This document shows, piece after piece, positions 15,138-23,985 of a stretch of 64,000 bases of DNA; the stretch's first letter is position 1, and each line of letters starts with the position of its first letter. The stretch covers positions 1 through 64,000 of the forward strand of contig VXQZ01000001.1 in assembly GCA_009838735.1 (NCBI GenBank), written 5' to 3'. Position numbers and translations under genes: made by a program. This DNA is from Chloroflexota bacterium (lineage in GTDB: Bacteria; Chloroflexota; Dehalococcoidia; Bin125). The notes under the pieces are model-generated. The model had not been told where the DNA came from. It did no database searches and saw nothing but the letters and a program-made list of their open reading frames with translations.

Positions 15138-16073
15138 ATGGAACTTGAGCTAACGCCGGCGCTCGCGACCGAGGCGCTGCAATCCTGCGGAGTCGGCGGG
15201 CAAGCGGTCCGGGCCGAACGGCTGGACGGCGGGGTCTCCAACCTGACCTGGCAAATCGGGGGAGACGGCGGCCCGCCGGTGGTGCTGCGGCTGCAACGCG
15301 AAGTCGGCATCTTCCAGCCCTACAACGTACGCCGCGAGGCGCGTGTGATCCGCTGCCTGGAGACGTCTCCGATTCCCGTCCCGCGAATGCTGGGCGAACG
15401 CGGCGATGACTCGCCGCTGGGTGCGCCATTCATCGTGATGTCGTGGTTGGACTACCCACACATGGGCATGGTCCCGATGTCGGGTGAGGTCATCGATAGC
15501 TACCGAGCAATGGTGGAATCAATCCATGCGCAGGACTGGCGCTCGCTGGATCTGGACTTTCTCGGTCCTCCACTCGCCGGGAGCGAAGCAGCGCTGCGCG
15601 ACCTCGAAGCGATCCATGCCAGAGCACTCGCCTTCAACTGTCAGCACGACAACCTGATCGCCGATCTCCGCGCCGCCCTCAAGCGGAACCTGCCCGACAG
15701 CCCTGAGCCTCAGCTCTGCCACGGCGACATCAACGTCTTCAACTACCTGGTCGACGAAGACGGCTCGATCGCCGGCGTCGTGGATTGGGAGCAGGCCCAG
15801 CTTGGCGATCCGCTCTCGGACTGGGGCTTGATCACGGCCCTCGCCTCACTCAAGGGTCTCAATGCCCGGCCCGAGGAGCACCCCCTCGCCGCTCCTGCCT
15901 TCGAGCGCTCCGGACGAGACGCCCACGACCTCCGCTACTGGATGCTCCACCAGATCTACAAGCTGGCCGTCATCCACCGCATCTGGTCCGAAATCGGAGA
16001 CGCCCCACCCTGGTACGCATGGTCCGACGTCGAGCGCGTGGCAGAAAGCGCCCTCATGTACCTCGGCGAGTAG
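15138..16073 (+). CDS. APH-fold phosphotransferase family protein, second copy
   Basis: A 311-residue paralog of the gene at 13688. PPVVLRLQREVGIF is the ATP-binding strand, CHGDINVFNYLV the catalytic loop and VDWEQAQLGDPLSDWGLI the metal-binding loop. YWMLHQIYKLAVIHR near the end matches HYWTIHQLYKHS in the first copy. It begins four bases after the thioesterase stop, which points to translational linkage. The substrate is unknown; a role in fatty- or hydroxy-acid CoA metabolism is suggested only by context. Confidence 0.85.
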   Translation: MELELTPALATEALQSCGVGGQAVRAERLDGGVSNLTWQIGGDGGPPVVLRLQREVGIFQPYNVRREARVIRCLETSPIPVPRMLGERGDDSPLGAPFIVMSWLDYPHMGMVPMSGEVIDSYRAMVESIHAQDWRSLDLDFLGPPLAGSEAALRDLEAIHARALAFNCQHDNLIADLRAALKRNLPDSPEPQLCHGDINVFNYLVDEDGSIAGVVDWEQAQLGDPLSDWGLITALASLKGLNARPEEHPLAAPAFERSGRDAHDLRYWMLHQIYKLAVIHRIWSEIGDAPPWYAWSDVERVAESALMYLGE

Positions 16074-16907
16074 CTATCCCGCCAACGATCCCAGATGCTC
16101 CACGCCGTGCAGCATGCTGCGCTCGGTCGGCGTCGCCAGTGAGACCAGACGGTGCGCCCCGGCCTCGGCGTACTGTTCGATCGCTTCAGCGGTGAGACGC
16201 GCCGGCGGAGTGATCGTGATCTCCAGCTCTCCCATCGCATCTGGACGACCCGCCTGCTCCGAAAGTTCGTGCAGCCTGCGAACATAGTCAGCCGTCTGCT
16301 CCGGATCCTGCATCCAGCCGTACCACCCCTGACCTCGCTCGGCAGCTCGCTTGAGCGCGGCTTCGGAGTGACCGCCGATGTGGATTGGCACGCCAGCGGG
16401 ACTGGTCGGTCTGGGGTGCGCATCGATTCCGCTGAACTGCCAGAACTGACCGTCGAAGCTGGGATCCTCCTCATTCCACAGCGCGCGCATGGCGTCGATC
16501 GCCTCGTCCGTGCGCCGCCCCCGCTCGCGGAATGGGGCCCCAATCGCATCAAACTCGGGCTGCAGATAGCCCGCGCCGATACCGAGGATCGCCCGACCGT
16601 TCGAGACCATATCGACCGACGCGAACTCCTTGGCCAGGACGAGCGGGTTGCGCTGCGCGATCAGGACAATGCCCGTACCCAGTCTCAGGGTTTCGGTGCA
16701 GGCTGCCAGGTATCCGAGCACAACCGAGGGGTGCAGAAAGTGATGCTCAGGATCAGCCGGCGACGGCGCCACGCGAGGCTTCGGAAGCACCACGTGTTCG
16801 CCGCACCAGAGCGACTCCAGACCGGACGCCTCAGCCGACTCAGCGATCCTTCGCAGCGACCCCGGATCGGAAATGCCGGTACCCATGTTGAAGATGCCGA
16901 GTTTCAC
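16074..16907 (-). CDS. LLM class (luciferase-like) F420/FMN-dependent oxidoreductase
   Basis: About 277 residues of the bacterial luciferase-like TIM barrel family. The start is set at GTG 16907 by GGAGG nearby upstream and by the expected N-terminus VKLGIFNMGTG. Conserved pieces include GLESLWCGEHVVLPKP, LAACTETLRLGTGIVLIAQRNPLVLAKE and GIGAGYLQPEFDAIG. The last resembles F420-dependent subfamilies such as the Rv2161c-like group. The flavin type and substrate cannot be told from sequence. It converges with the APH-fold gene, with no gap. Confidence 0.87.
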   Translation of the reverse strand: MKLGIFNMGTGISDPGSLRRIAESAEASGLESLWCGEHVVLPKPRVAPSPADPEHHFLHPSVVLGYLAACTETLRLGTGIVLIAQRNPLVLAKEFASVDMVSNGRAILGIGAGYLQPEFDAIGAPFRERGRRTDEAIDAMRALWNEEDPSFDGQFWQFSGIDAHPRPTSPAGVPIHIGGHSEAALKRAAERGQGWYGWMQDPEQTADYVRRLHELSEQAGRPDAMGELEITITPPARLTAEAIEQYAEAGAHRLVSLATPTERSMLHGVEHLGSLAG

Positions 16908-16935
16908 GAATGGCCTCCATCTAAATCTCACCGTC

Positions 16936-17023
16936 ATTGCCGCGCTTGTCGCGGCAATCTCGCAGCGTGCTGTGACAACGTCCATGCCAGCACAGCCTCA
17001 TACCTGCGGTAGGCGCGGGTATG
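16936..17023 (-). terminator. Stem-loops between accC and the LLM gene
   Basis: Two hairpins follow the accC stop on the minus strand. One has a perfect 9-bp stem, ATTGCCGCG (16936-16944) with CGCGGCAAT (16950-16958). The other is CATACC/GGTATG at 16999-17023 with further GC pairs inside. Neither has a T-tract, so Rho-independent termination is uncertain; they may be REP-like or mark mRNA ends. Confidence 0.4.
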
Positions 17024-17060
17024 ACCGTAGTGCGTGGTTCCCGGAGAGGGAAGACGCAGC

Positions 17061-18413
17061 CTACGTCTTGAGCAGGCCGTCGGTCAGCGTGACGTCGTAG
17101 TTGCCATCGATGAACGGTTGGGCGTCGAGCACGCGCTGGAGGAAGGGAATGTTGTGTTTCAGCCCCTCAATCCGCGAGCCGTCGAGCGCGATCCGCAGCC
17201 GTTCCAGCGCCTGCGGACGGTCGTCGCCATGGACAATCAGCTTGGCCATCAGAGGGTCGTAGAAGTGTGAGACCTCGTCACCCGAGGCCACGCCAGCGTC
17301 CAGCCTTAGCCACGGCTGGTCCGGCACTTCCAGGATGTCAATCGAGCCGGGGCTGGGCAGCAGAGTCTCCGGATCCTCGGCATAGATTCGCGTTTCGATG
17401 GCGTGTCCGGAGATCGGCGGCGGATCGCCGTAGCCCGGCAGCTCCGTCAACGGCTCTCCGGCGGCGATCCTGATCTGCCACTCGACCAGATCCAGTCCGG
17501 TCACCATCTCAGTGACGGGATGCTCGACCTGAAGACGCGTGTTCATCTCCAGGAAGAAGATCTCGCCCGATGCATCGAGCAGGCATTCAACCGTGCCCGC
17601 GTTCCGATAGTTCAGTCCCGCCACAGCGCTGCGCACCTGGCCATACAGCCGGTCGCGCAGGTCGTCCGTCAGATGCGGAGCTGGCGCGGGAGCCTCTTCG
17701 ATCACCTTCTGGTGACGGCGTTGGACGCTGCACTCGCGATCGCCAAGGATCACCGCGTTGCCCTGGCCGTCGCCGAAGACCTGCAACTCAATGTGATGAG
17801 GCTCGACCAGCAGGCGCTCGAGGTAGACCTCGTCCGAACCAAACGCGCGCAGCGCCGACGAGCGGGCGCGGCGCAGGGATCGACTGAACTGGTTGGGACG
17901 CTTCACCGTCGCCATGCCGATCCCGCCGCCTCCGTATGAGGCTTTGATCAACAGCGGGTAACCAACCGCTTCGGCGACCGCTTCCGCGTCTTCGTCGGCG
18001 ACGGTGGCGGCTGAACCGGGGATCACCGGCATACTCAGGTCGCGCATCGTCGCGCGCGCCTGGTTCTTGTTGCCCATCAGCTCCATGTGCGCCGCATCGG
18101 GGCCGATGAAGGTGATCCCCCGTTCGTCGCAGGCCTGGGCGAAGTGGCCATTCTCGGAAAGCAACCCGTAGCCGGGGTGCACGGCGTCGCACCCCGCTTC
18201 TACTGCCGCGTCCAGTACCGCCTCCACGTTGATGTATGACTCGGCCACTGGCGCAGCGCCGATGTGCGTGGCTCCGTCCGCCTCGCGCACGTGCAGCGCG
18301 TCGGCGTCGGCGACCGAGTAAACGGCGTGCGACTCGATGCCGAGTCGGCGGCACGTGCGGGATACGCGAGCGGCGATTTCGCCTCGGTTGGCGATCAGAA
18401 CGCGTTGGAACAT
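17061..18413 (-). CDS. accC: Biotin carboxylase subunit of an acyl-CoA carboxylase
   Basis: A 450-residue ATP-grasp enzyme. It begins MFQRVLIANRGEIAARV, carries YGGGGIGMATVK in the ATP-grasp lid, RECSVQRRHQKVIEEAPAPA in the active site and FLEMNTRLQVEHPVTEMVTG near residue 295. It carboxylates biotin on the carrier protein encoded just upstream, using ATP and bicarbonate. No carboxyltransferase gene is in the window, so acetyl-, propionyl- or another acyl-CoA specificity cannot be assigned. It runs 24 bp after the carrier gene on the same strand. Confidence 0.92.
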   Translation of the reverse strand: MFQRVLIANRGEIAARVSRTCRRLGIESHAVYSVADADALHVREADGATHIGAAPVAESYINVEAVLDAAVEAGCDAVHPGYGLLSENGHFAQACDERGITFIGPDAAHMELMGNKNQARATMRDLSMPVIPGSAATVADEDAEAVAEAVGYPLLIKASYGGGGIGMATVKRPNQFSRSLRRARSSALRAFGSDEVYLERLLVEPHHIELQVFGDGQGNAVILGDRECSVQRRHQKVIEEAPAPAPHLTDDLRDRLYGQVRSAVAGLNYRNAGTVECLLDASGEIFFLEMNTRLQVEHPVTEMVTGLDLVEWQIRIAAGEPLTELPGYGDPPPISGHAIETRIYAEDPETLLPSPGSIDILEVPDQPWLRLDAGVASGDEVSHFYDPLMAKLIVHGDDRPQALERLRIALDGSRIEGLKHNIPFLQRVLDAQPFIDGNYDVTLTDGLLKT

Positions 18414-18437
18414 GGCGGACGCGATGGGTACTGCTAA

Positions 18438-18653
18438 CTAGTCGCCGATTGTGACCAGCAGATCGCCCTCCTGGACCTGGTCGCCCTGGGCGATGTGAAT
18501 CTCGGCGACCGTTCCGTCGCCGGGCGCTTCGACCGGAATCTCCATCTTCATCGATTCGAGAATGACCAACTCATCGCCCTCCTCGACCGCATCGCCCACG
18601 GCGGCGATCAACTCGAAAATGGTGCCGGCCATCGGCGACTTGACTTCGGCCAT
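18438..18653 (-). CDS. accB: Biotin carboxyl carrier (biotinyl/lipoyl attachment) protein
   Basis: A 71-residue free-standing biotinyl domain. ESMKMEI carries the biotinylated lysine, flanked by GDAVEEGDELVIL and GDGTVAEIHIAQGDQVQEGDLLV. The start ATG 18653 gives exactly one domain; the open frame upstream is not domain-like. It is much shorter than E. coli AccB (about 156 residues), lacking the proline/alanine-rich N-terminus, as in carriers of propionyl/acyl-CoA carboxylases. It probably works with the adjacent biotin carboxylase. Confidence 0.9.
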   Translation of the reverse strand: MAEVKSPMAGTIFELIAAVGDAVEEGDELVILESMKMEIPVEAPGDGTVAEIHIAQGDQVQEGDLLVTIGD

Positions 18654-18789
18654 GGTTGCCTGCTCCGCTCCCCTGGGATCTGCTTCATGCCGGTGTGAAT
18701 TCCACCGGACGGTTGTACGAGTTGGCGTACAGTATTGCAGTATGCCCGCAGCGCTCAGTATGCGCACTAGCAACCGACGCAGGCTGAAG

Positions 18790-18993
18790 ATGAGAAAAGA
18801 ACTGGTCGATCAGCTGGTCTGTCCCATCACCCGAGAACCGCTGACGCTGGAAATCACGCTCGAAGACGAACACGGCGAGGTCATCGAGGGAGCGCTCTTC
18901 TCGGAGCGGATCAACTTCCGCTACCCAATCGAAGACGGGATTCCCAACCTCCTGCCCCCCGACATGCAGCGCCGCGCCGATGAGTCCGTCTGA
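18790..18993 (+). CDS. Trm112/UPF0434-like small protein
   Basis: A 67-residue protein beginning MRKELVDQLVCPITREPL and ending with PIEDGIPNLLPPDMQRRA, the pattern of bacterial Trm112-like (UPF0434/YcaR) proteins. The usual second Cys of CPxC is replaced (CPIT), so metal binding is doubtful. Bacterial members are of uncertain function; some eukaryotic and archaeal Trm112 proteins activate methyltransferases. Divergent from accB. Confidence 0.8.
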   Translation: MRKELVDQLVCPITREPLTLEITLEDEHGEVIEGALFSERINFRYPIEDGIPNLLPPDMQRRADESV

Positions 18994-19010
18994 GCGACCC
19001 AATCGGTTGA

Positions 19011-19045
19011 CCCACGATCCACACGGAACCGGTGGATCATGTGGG
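19011..19045. terminator. Strong stem-loop after the Trm112-like gene
   Basis: CCCAC-GATCCAC (19011-19022) pairs with GTGGATC-at-GTGGG (19032-19045), a 12-bp stem with a 2-base bulge. It lies 18 bp after the Trm112-like stop and upstream of the pyr leader, so it probably ends that transcript, although no T-tract follows. Confidence 0.4.
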
Positions 19046-19103
19046 ATGGTGTCGGGCGTGATAGAGATGCCGGACTCGGAGATGTAAGCTCGGCAGAACC
19101 CCA

Positions 19104-19223
19104 GTTGGACTTTAACCCGGTCCCGCGAGGCCGGGAAGGTCAACGAGATGTATCTCAAGCTCCTGCCCATTCCTGACGTATCCGGGTATCAGCTGCAAAA
19201 CCAGCGCTTGCCGCTGGTTTTTT
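19104..19223 (+). promoter_or_regulatory. PyrR-binding pyrimidine attenuator (leader RNA with terminator)
   Basis: A hairpin with stem CCCGG (19116-19120)/CCGGG (19131-19135) carries the loop sequence TCCCGCGAGG. It matches the PyrR-binding consensus ARUCCNGNGAGGYU at 12 of 14 positions when read from 19119. Downstream, AAAACCAGCG (19197-19206) and CGCTGGTTTT (19212-19221) with six T's at 19218-19223 form a textbook Rho-independent terminator 22 bp before pyrR. An alternative fold is visible: ACCCGG (19115-19120) with CCGGGT (19182-19187), and GTTGG (19104-19108) with CCAGC (19201-19205). It would use the 5' side of the PyrR hairpin and the 5' side of the terminator, as an antiterminator should. 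Expected logic: UMP-bound PyrR stabilises the first hairpin and allows termination. Family knowledge comes from Bacillus-type pyr operons; the pairing here is my reading. Confidence 0.85.
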
Positions 19224-19245
19224 CGTCTCTGGACGGCCGCTCCCA

Positions 19246-19785
19246 ATGATCTCTATGGACGCCGCCGCCATCAATCGAGCCATGACTCGCGTCGCTCATG
19301 AGATCGTGGAGCGACATCCGGAGCCCGAGCCGCTGATGCTGGTCGGCATGCGCACCCGCGGGGTCCCGCTGGCCGAACGCCTGGCGGTCAGGATTGAAGG
19401 AATCGACGCACGCCGCATTCCCGTGGGCGCGATCGACATCTCGCTGTACCGCGACGACCTCGCTCAGCGACCGCACGCGCGGATGCAGCCGTCCAGAATC
19501 CCCGAGGACATCGACGGCGCGGTGATCGTGCTCGTCGACGATGTGTTGTTCACAGGCCGCTCGATTCGCGCGGCGCTGGATGCATTGATCCATTACGGAC
19601 GACCGGCCGTGATCGAACTGGCGGTCCTGATCGACCGGGGCCACCGCGAACTGCCGATCCGGGCCGACTACGTCGGCAAGAACATCCCCACGCAGCGCGG
19701 CGACGACGTACGCGTGTCACTGCTCGAATCGGACGGTGAAGACTGCGTCGGCGTCTATGAGGAGAGGATGTCACGTGGTCTCTGA
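19246..19785 (+). CDS. pyrR: Bifunctional pyr operon regulator / uracil phosphoribosyltransferase
   Basis: A 179-residue PRTase-fold protein. VLVDDVLFTGRSIRAALDAL is the PRPP-binding loop, and MLVGMRTRGVPLAERL the N-terminal loop. It binds pyr mRNA in response to UMP and has weak UPRTase activity in known members. The attenuator directly upstream supports the regulatory role. It is the first gene of the pyr operon; its 3' end overlaps pyrB by 11 bases. Confidence 0.95.
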   Translation: MISMDAAAINRAMTRVAHEIVERHPEPEPLMLVGMRTRGVPLAERLAVRIEGIDARRIPVGAIDISLYRDDLAQRPHARMQPSRIPEDIDGAVIVLVDDVLFTGRSIRAALDALIHYGRPAVIELAVLIDRGHRELPIRADYVGKNIPTQRGDDVRVSLLESDGEDCVGVYEERMSRGL

Positions 19786-20800
19786 ACCGATTGCGGAGCC
19801 TCTCGTAGCGCCAACCTCGCGGGTGCCGTTTGATGAGCCAATCACGGACTGGCGGCACCGACACTTGCTGGACGTCGACAATCTGTCCAAGGAAGAGATC
19901 CTCCGCATCCTCTCAACGGCGAGCGCGATGGCTGAGGTGCTGGACCGCTCAGTCGCACGAACCCCGGCCTTGCGCGGCGTGACGATCTTCAATCTCTTCT
20001 ACGAGGCTTCCACGCGCACGCGCTCATCCTTCGAGTTGGCCGGCAAGATCCTCGGTGCGGATGTGATCAACGTGTCCGGCTCCGGATCCTCGGTCGAAAA
20101 GGGAGAGTCGCTGGTCGAGACGCTGAACACGCTCTCGGCCGTCGGGGCCGACGCCGTCGTCATGCGTCACCATGCCTCGGGCGCGCCCTGGCTGGCAGCC
20201 CGCACCATTCAGGGGCACATCATCAATGCCGGCGATGGTCAGCACGCGCACCCCACCCAGGCCCTGCTCGACGCCTACATCCTGCTCGAAGAATTCGGCG
20301 ATCTCACCGGTCGCAAAGTCGTGATTGTCGGCGACATTCTGCACTCACGCGTCGCGCGATCCAACATCTGGTCGCTGACAACGCTCGGCGCGAAGGTCAC
20401 GCTGGTCGCGCCGCGTCCGCTGATTCCGGCGTCCATGGCGCCTGGGGCCGGCGAGCCGGAACATCCACTGGCATTGCCCTCGGTTCAGGTGGCCGCAGAC
20501 CTCGACGAAGCGATCGTGGGCGCCGATGCGGTGATGGCGCTGCGCATCCAGAACGAGCGTCTTCAGGGCAAACTGCTGCCGTCGTCGGCAGAGTTCGCCC
20601 GCCGCTACCAACTCACCGCCGAGCGCGTCGCGATGGCCTCTCCGCACGCGATCGTCATGCATCCCGGACCCATGAACGAGGGCGTCGAAATCGCCGTCGA
20701 TGTCGCCCACGGACCACAGAGCCGGATCGAGGCCCAGGTCTCTGCTGGATTGGCTGTACGAATGGCAATTCTCTTCCTCTTGATTCGAGGCGGCGCGTGA
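19775..20800 (+). CDS. pyrB: Aspartate carbamoyltransferase catalytic subunit
   Basis: About 341 residues. EASTRTRSSFELAGK is the carbamoyl-phosphate loop, HPTQALLDAY the conserved HPxQ motif, and MALRIQNER the aspartate-domain signature. It condenses carbamoyl phosphate and aspartate to N-carbamoyl aspartate. The GTG at 19775 is preferred because GGAGAGG sits seven bases before it and it overlaps pyrR. No regulatory pyrI chain is present, in keeping with PyrR control instead of allosteric PyrI control. Confidence 0.94.
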   Translation: MVSEPIAEPLVAPTSRVPFDEPITDWRHRHLLDVDNLSKEEILRILSTASAMAEVLDRSVARTPALRGVTIFNLFYEASTRTRSSFELAGKILGADVINVSGSGSSVEKGESLVETLNTLSAVGADAVVMRHHASGAPWLAARTIQGHIINAGDGQHAHPTQALLDAYILLEEFGDLTGRKVVIVGDILHSRVARSNIWSLTTLGAKVTLVAPRPLIPASMAPGAGEPEHPLALPSVQVAADLDEAIVGADAVMALRIQNERLQGKLLPSSAEFARRYQLTAERVAMASPHAIVMHPGPMNEGVEIAVDVAHGPQSRIEAQVSAGLAVRMAILFLLIRGGA

Positions 20801-22115
20801 ACCGCATCCTCGTGTATGGCGGCCACGTGATTGACCCCGCGTCAGGGATTGACGAGCGGCTCGACGTATTGGTCGTAGACGGACGGATCGCCGAGGTGGG
20901 CGCCGATCTTGCAGCACCCGAAGGCGCCGACCTGTTGGCGGCCTCGGGACTGGTCGTGGCCCCGGGCTTCGTCGATCTGCACACGCACCTCCGAGAACCT
21001 GGTCAAGAGCACAAGGAAACGATCGCCTCAGGCGCGCGCGCTGCGGCCCGGGGCGGATTCACAACGATCTGCGCCATGCCCAATACCGAGCCGGCGTTGG
21101 ATTCGGCGGCGATCATCGACGGCATGCTGCAACGCGCGCAGGACGTCGATTGTCGAGTCCTCCCGATCGGCGCAGTGAGCAAGGCCCGGGCCGGCAAGGA
21201 ACTGACGGAGCTCTCTGCGCTGCGTGATGCGGGAGCCGTTGCCGTCTCGGATGACGGCGACGCCGTCGCCGATACGTCACTCGCCCGACGGGCCTTCGAA
21301 TACCTCGCCGACCTGGACATCCCCCTCGCCGAACATTGCGAGGATCCCGCCATTGCCCAGGGCGGCGTGATGCACGACGGCGCGGTCTCTGCCCGGCTCG
21401 GCCTGCGCGGCCAGCCCGCGGCAGCCGAGTTGTCGATTGTCCAGCGTGATATCGCGCTCGCCGAGGCCGCGGGTGCGCAGTTCCACGCCTGCCATATCTC
21501 GACCGAACCGTCTCTACAGGCCATCGCCGACGCACGGGCGCGCGGCCTGCATGTCACGGCTGAAGTGACCCCCCACCATCTGTACCTGACCCACGACGTG
21601 GTCGCGGGCAGCAGTGACGAACTGCTCTACGACACCAACGCCAAAGTCAATCCGCCGCTGCGCACCGACTCCGATGTCCAGGCCTGCATCGACGCCCTGG
21701 CCGGGGGCGTCGTCGACGCGGTCGCCACCGACCACGCGCCGCACGCAGCAATCGACAAGCAATGCGAGTTCGACGCGGCGGCGTTCGGCATCTCGGGACT
21801 GGAATCCGCCTGGGGCGTAGTCAACTCGTTGGTCATCGCCGGCCGCCTGACGCTGTCCGATGCGATTGAACGGCTGACGATCGGTCCGGTGCGAGCCTGG
21901 AATCTTGACCAGGGAGCACTGATCGGTTTGGGCACACTGCAGGTCGGCGCGCCGGCCGACCTGACGCTGCTCTCGACCGACGCGGTCTCGCGGGTTCAGC
22001 CCGCCTCGTGGGCATCAAAGGGCAAGAACACACCACTCGACGGCCACTCGCTGATTGGGCTGGTCGCGGCGACGATCTCCCAGGGACGCATCGTCTGGGA
22101 CGGTCGGGAGCAGTA

Positions 22116-22116
<1 letters not shown>
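20797..22116 (+). CDS. pyrC: Dihydroorotase (class I)
   Basis: A 439-residue amidohydrolase. The N-terminal metal site is DLHTHLREPGQEHKETI, further ligands lie in HCEDPA and HACHIST, and ATDHAPHA carries the catalytic aspartate. It cyclises carbamoyl aspartate to dihydroorotate. The GTG start overlaps the pyrB stop (GTGA), and its stop overlaps carA (TAATG), so translation is tightly linked. Confidence 0.94.
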
Positions 22117-23237
<1,121 letters not shown>

Positions 23238-23238
23238 C

Positions 23239-23718
23239 ATGACGCACTCCAGCAGCCCGGACGATGGCCCAGAGCCTGAGTATCGACTGGCGACAGCCAA
23301 TGACGCCGCGGCAATCTCCGACGTGATCCGCGATGTTGTCGAAGGACCGAATCCGGTGGTGTTCGATCGCCCCTGGAGTGTCGAAGAAGTCTCGACATGG
23401 CGAGGACGCTTGGGCAACAGCGGCGCCATCTACGTGGCGGTCGAGGGCGACCATCTGATCGGCTTCGGCGCGCTCGACTACAACACGCGCCAGCCCGACA
23501 CCTGTACGCTCGGCGTCTGGCTGCGTTCAGAGTGGCGCAGGCGCGGCATCGGCACGGTGTTGGCCGAATACCTCCTCTCGCACGCGCGCGAACAGAACTT
23601 CCGCCGAGTCGTCGGTTCACTGCCTGACAACAACGAGGCCGCCCTCTCCTTCCTCAGCGCCATCGGCGCGCTTGCGCCGCTGATCAATCCCGATTCACGA
23701 TTCGAGCTCCCGCTGTGA
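23239..23718 (+). CDS. GNAT family N-acetyltransferase
   Basis: A 159-residue protein with GNAT features: an N-terminal YRLATANDAAAISDVI helix/strand, the acetyl-CoA loop WLRSEWRRRGIGTVLAEYLL (R/Q-x-x-G-x-G/A type) and NEAALSFLSAIG near the C-terminus. The start is two bases after the carA stop, so it is clearly inside the pyr operon. The acceptor substrate is unknown and no link to pyrimidine synthesis is known from the family. Confidence 0.85.
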   Translation: MTHSSSPDDGPEPEYRLATANDAAAISDVIRDVVEGPNPVVFDRPWSVEEVSTWRGRLGNSGAIYVAVEGDHLIGFGALDYNTRQPDTCTLGVWLRSEWRRRGIGTVLAEYLLSHAREQNFRRVVGSLPDNNEAALSFLSAIGALAPLINPDSRFELPL

Positions 23719-23730
23719 TAGGACAATCGG

Positions 23731-23985
23731 TTGCATCTTCGTCGCTGGTTGCTCGTCAGCGCGCTGATCTTCGCGCTCATCGGCGCAGGCACGTTGACCG
23801 TATCGGTCTGCTGCATGTTCGGTCTGATCGAGAGTCAGTGCGAACTCTGGTTGCTGGGACCGCTCCTGGCACTGCCGCTCGGTCTGGGCGTTGCGTTGAT
23901 CGGTCGAGCCGCCGGCGGACCGCCCGTGCCGGAGTCGGCGGAGTCGGTCGAGCCAATGGGAAGCGGTGATCGTGACGAAGCCTGA
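23731..23985 (+). CDS. Small two-helix membrane protein in the pyr operon
   Basis: An 84-residue protein with a TTG start 12 bp after the GNAT stop. Two hydrophobic segments, [20 protein letters not shown] and [18 protein letters not shown], are joined by a short Cys-containing loop ([11 protein letters not shown]). The tail is acidic, and the stop overlaps the start of carB. No family recognised. Co-translation with carB is likely; the function is unknown. Confidence 0.55.
   Translation: MHLRRWLLVSALIFALIGAGTLTVSVCCMFGLIESQCELWLLGPLLALPLGLGVALIGRAAGGPPVPESAESVEPMGSGDRDEA

Noticed and set aside
13688-16073. Aminoglycoside resistance genes
   Set aside because: The APH fold is shared with many metabolic kinases, and the thioesterase context argues against resistance.
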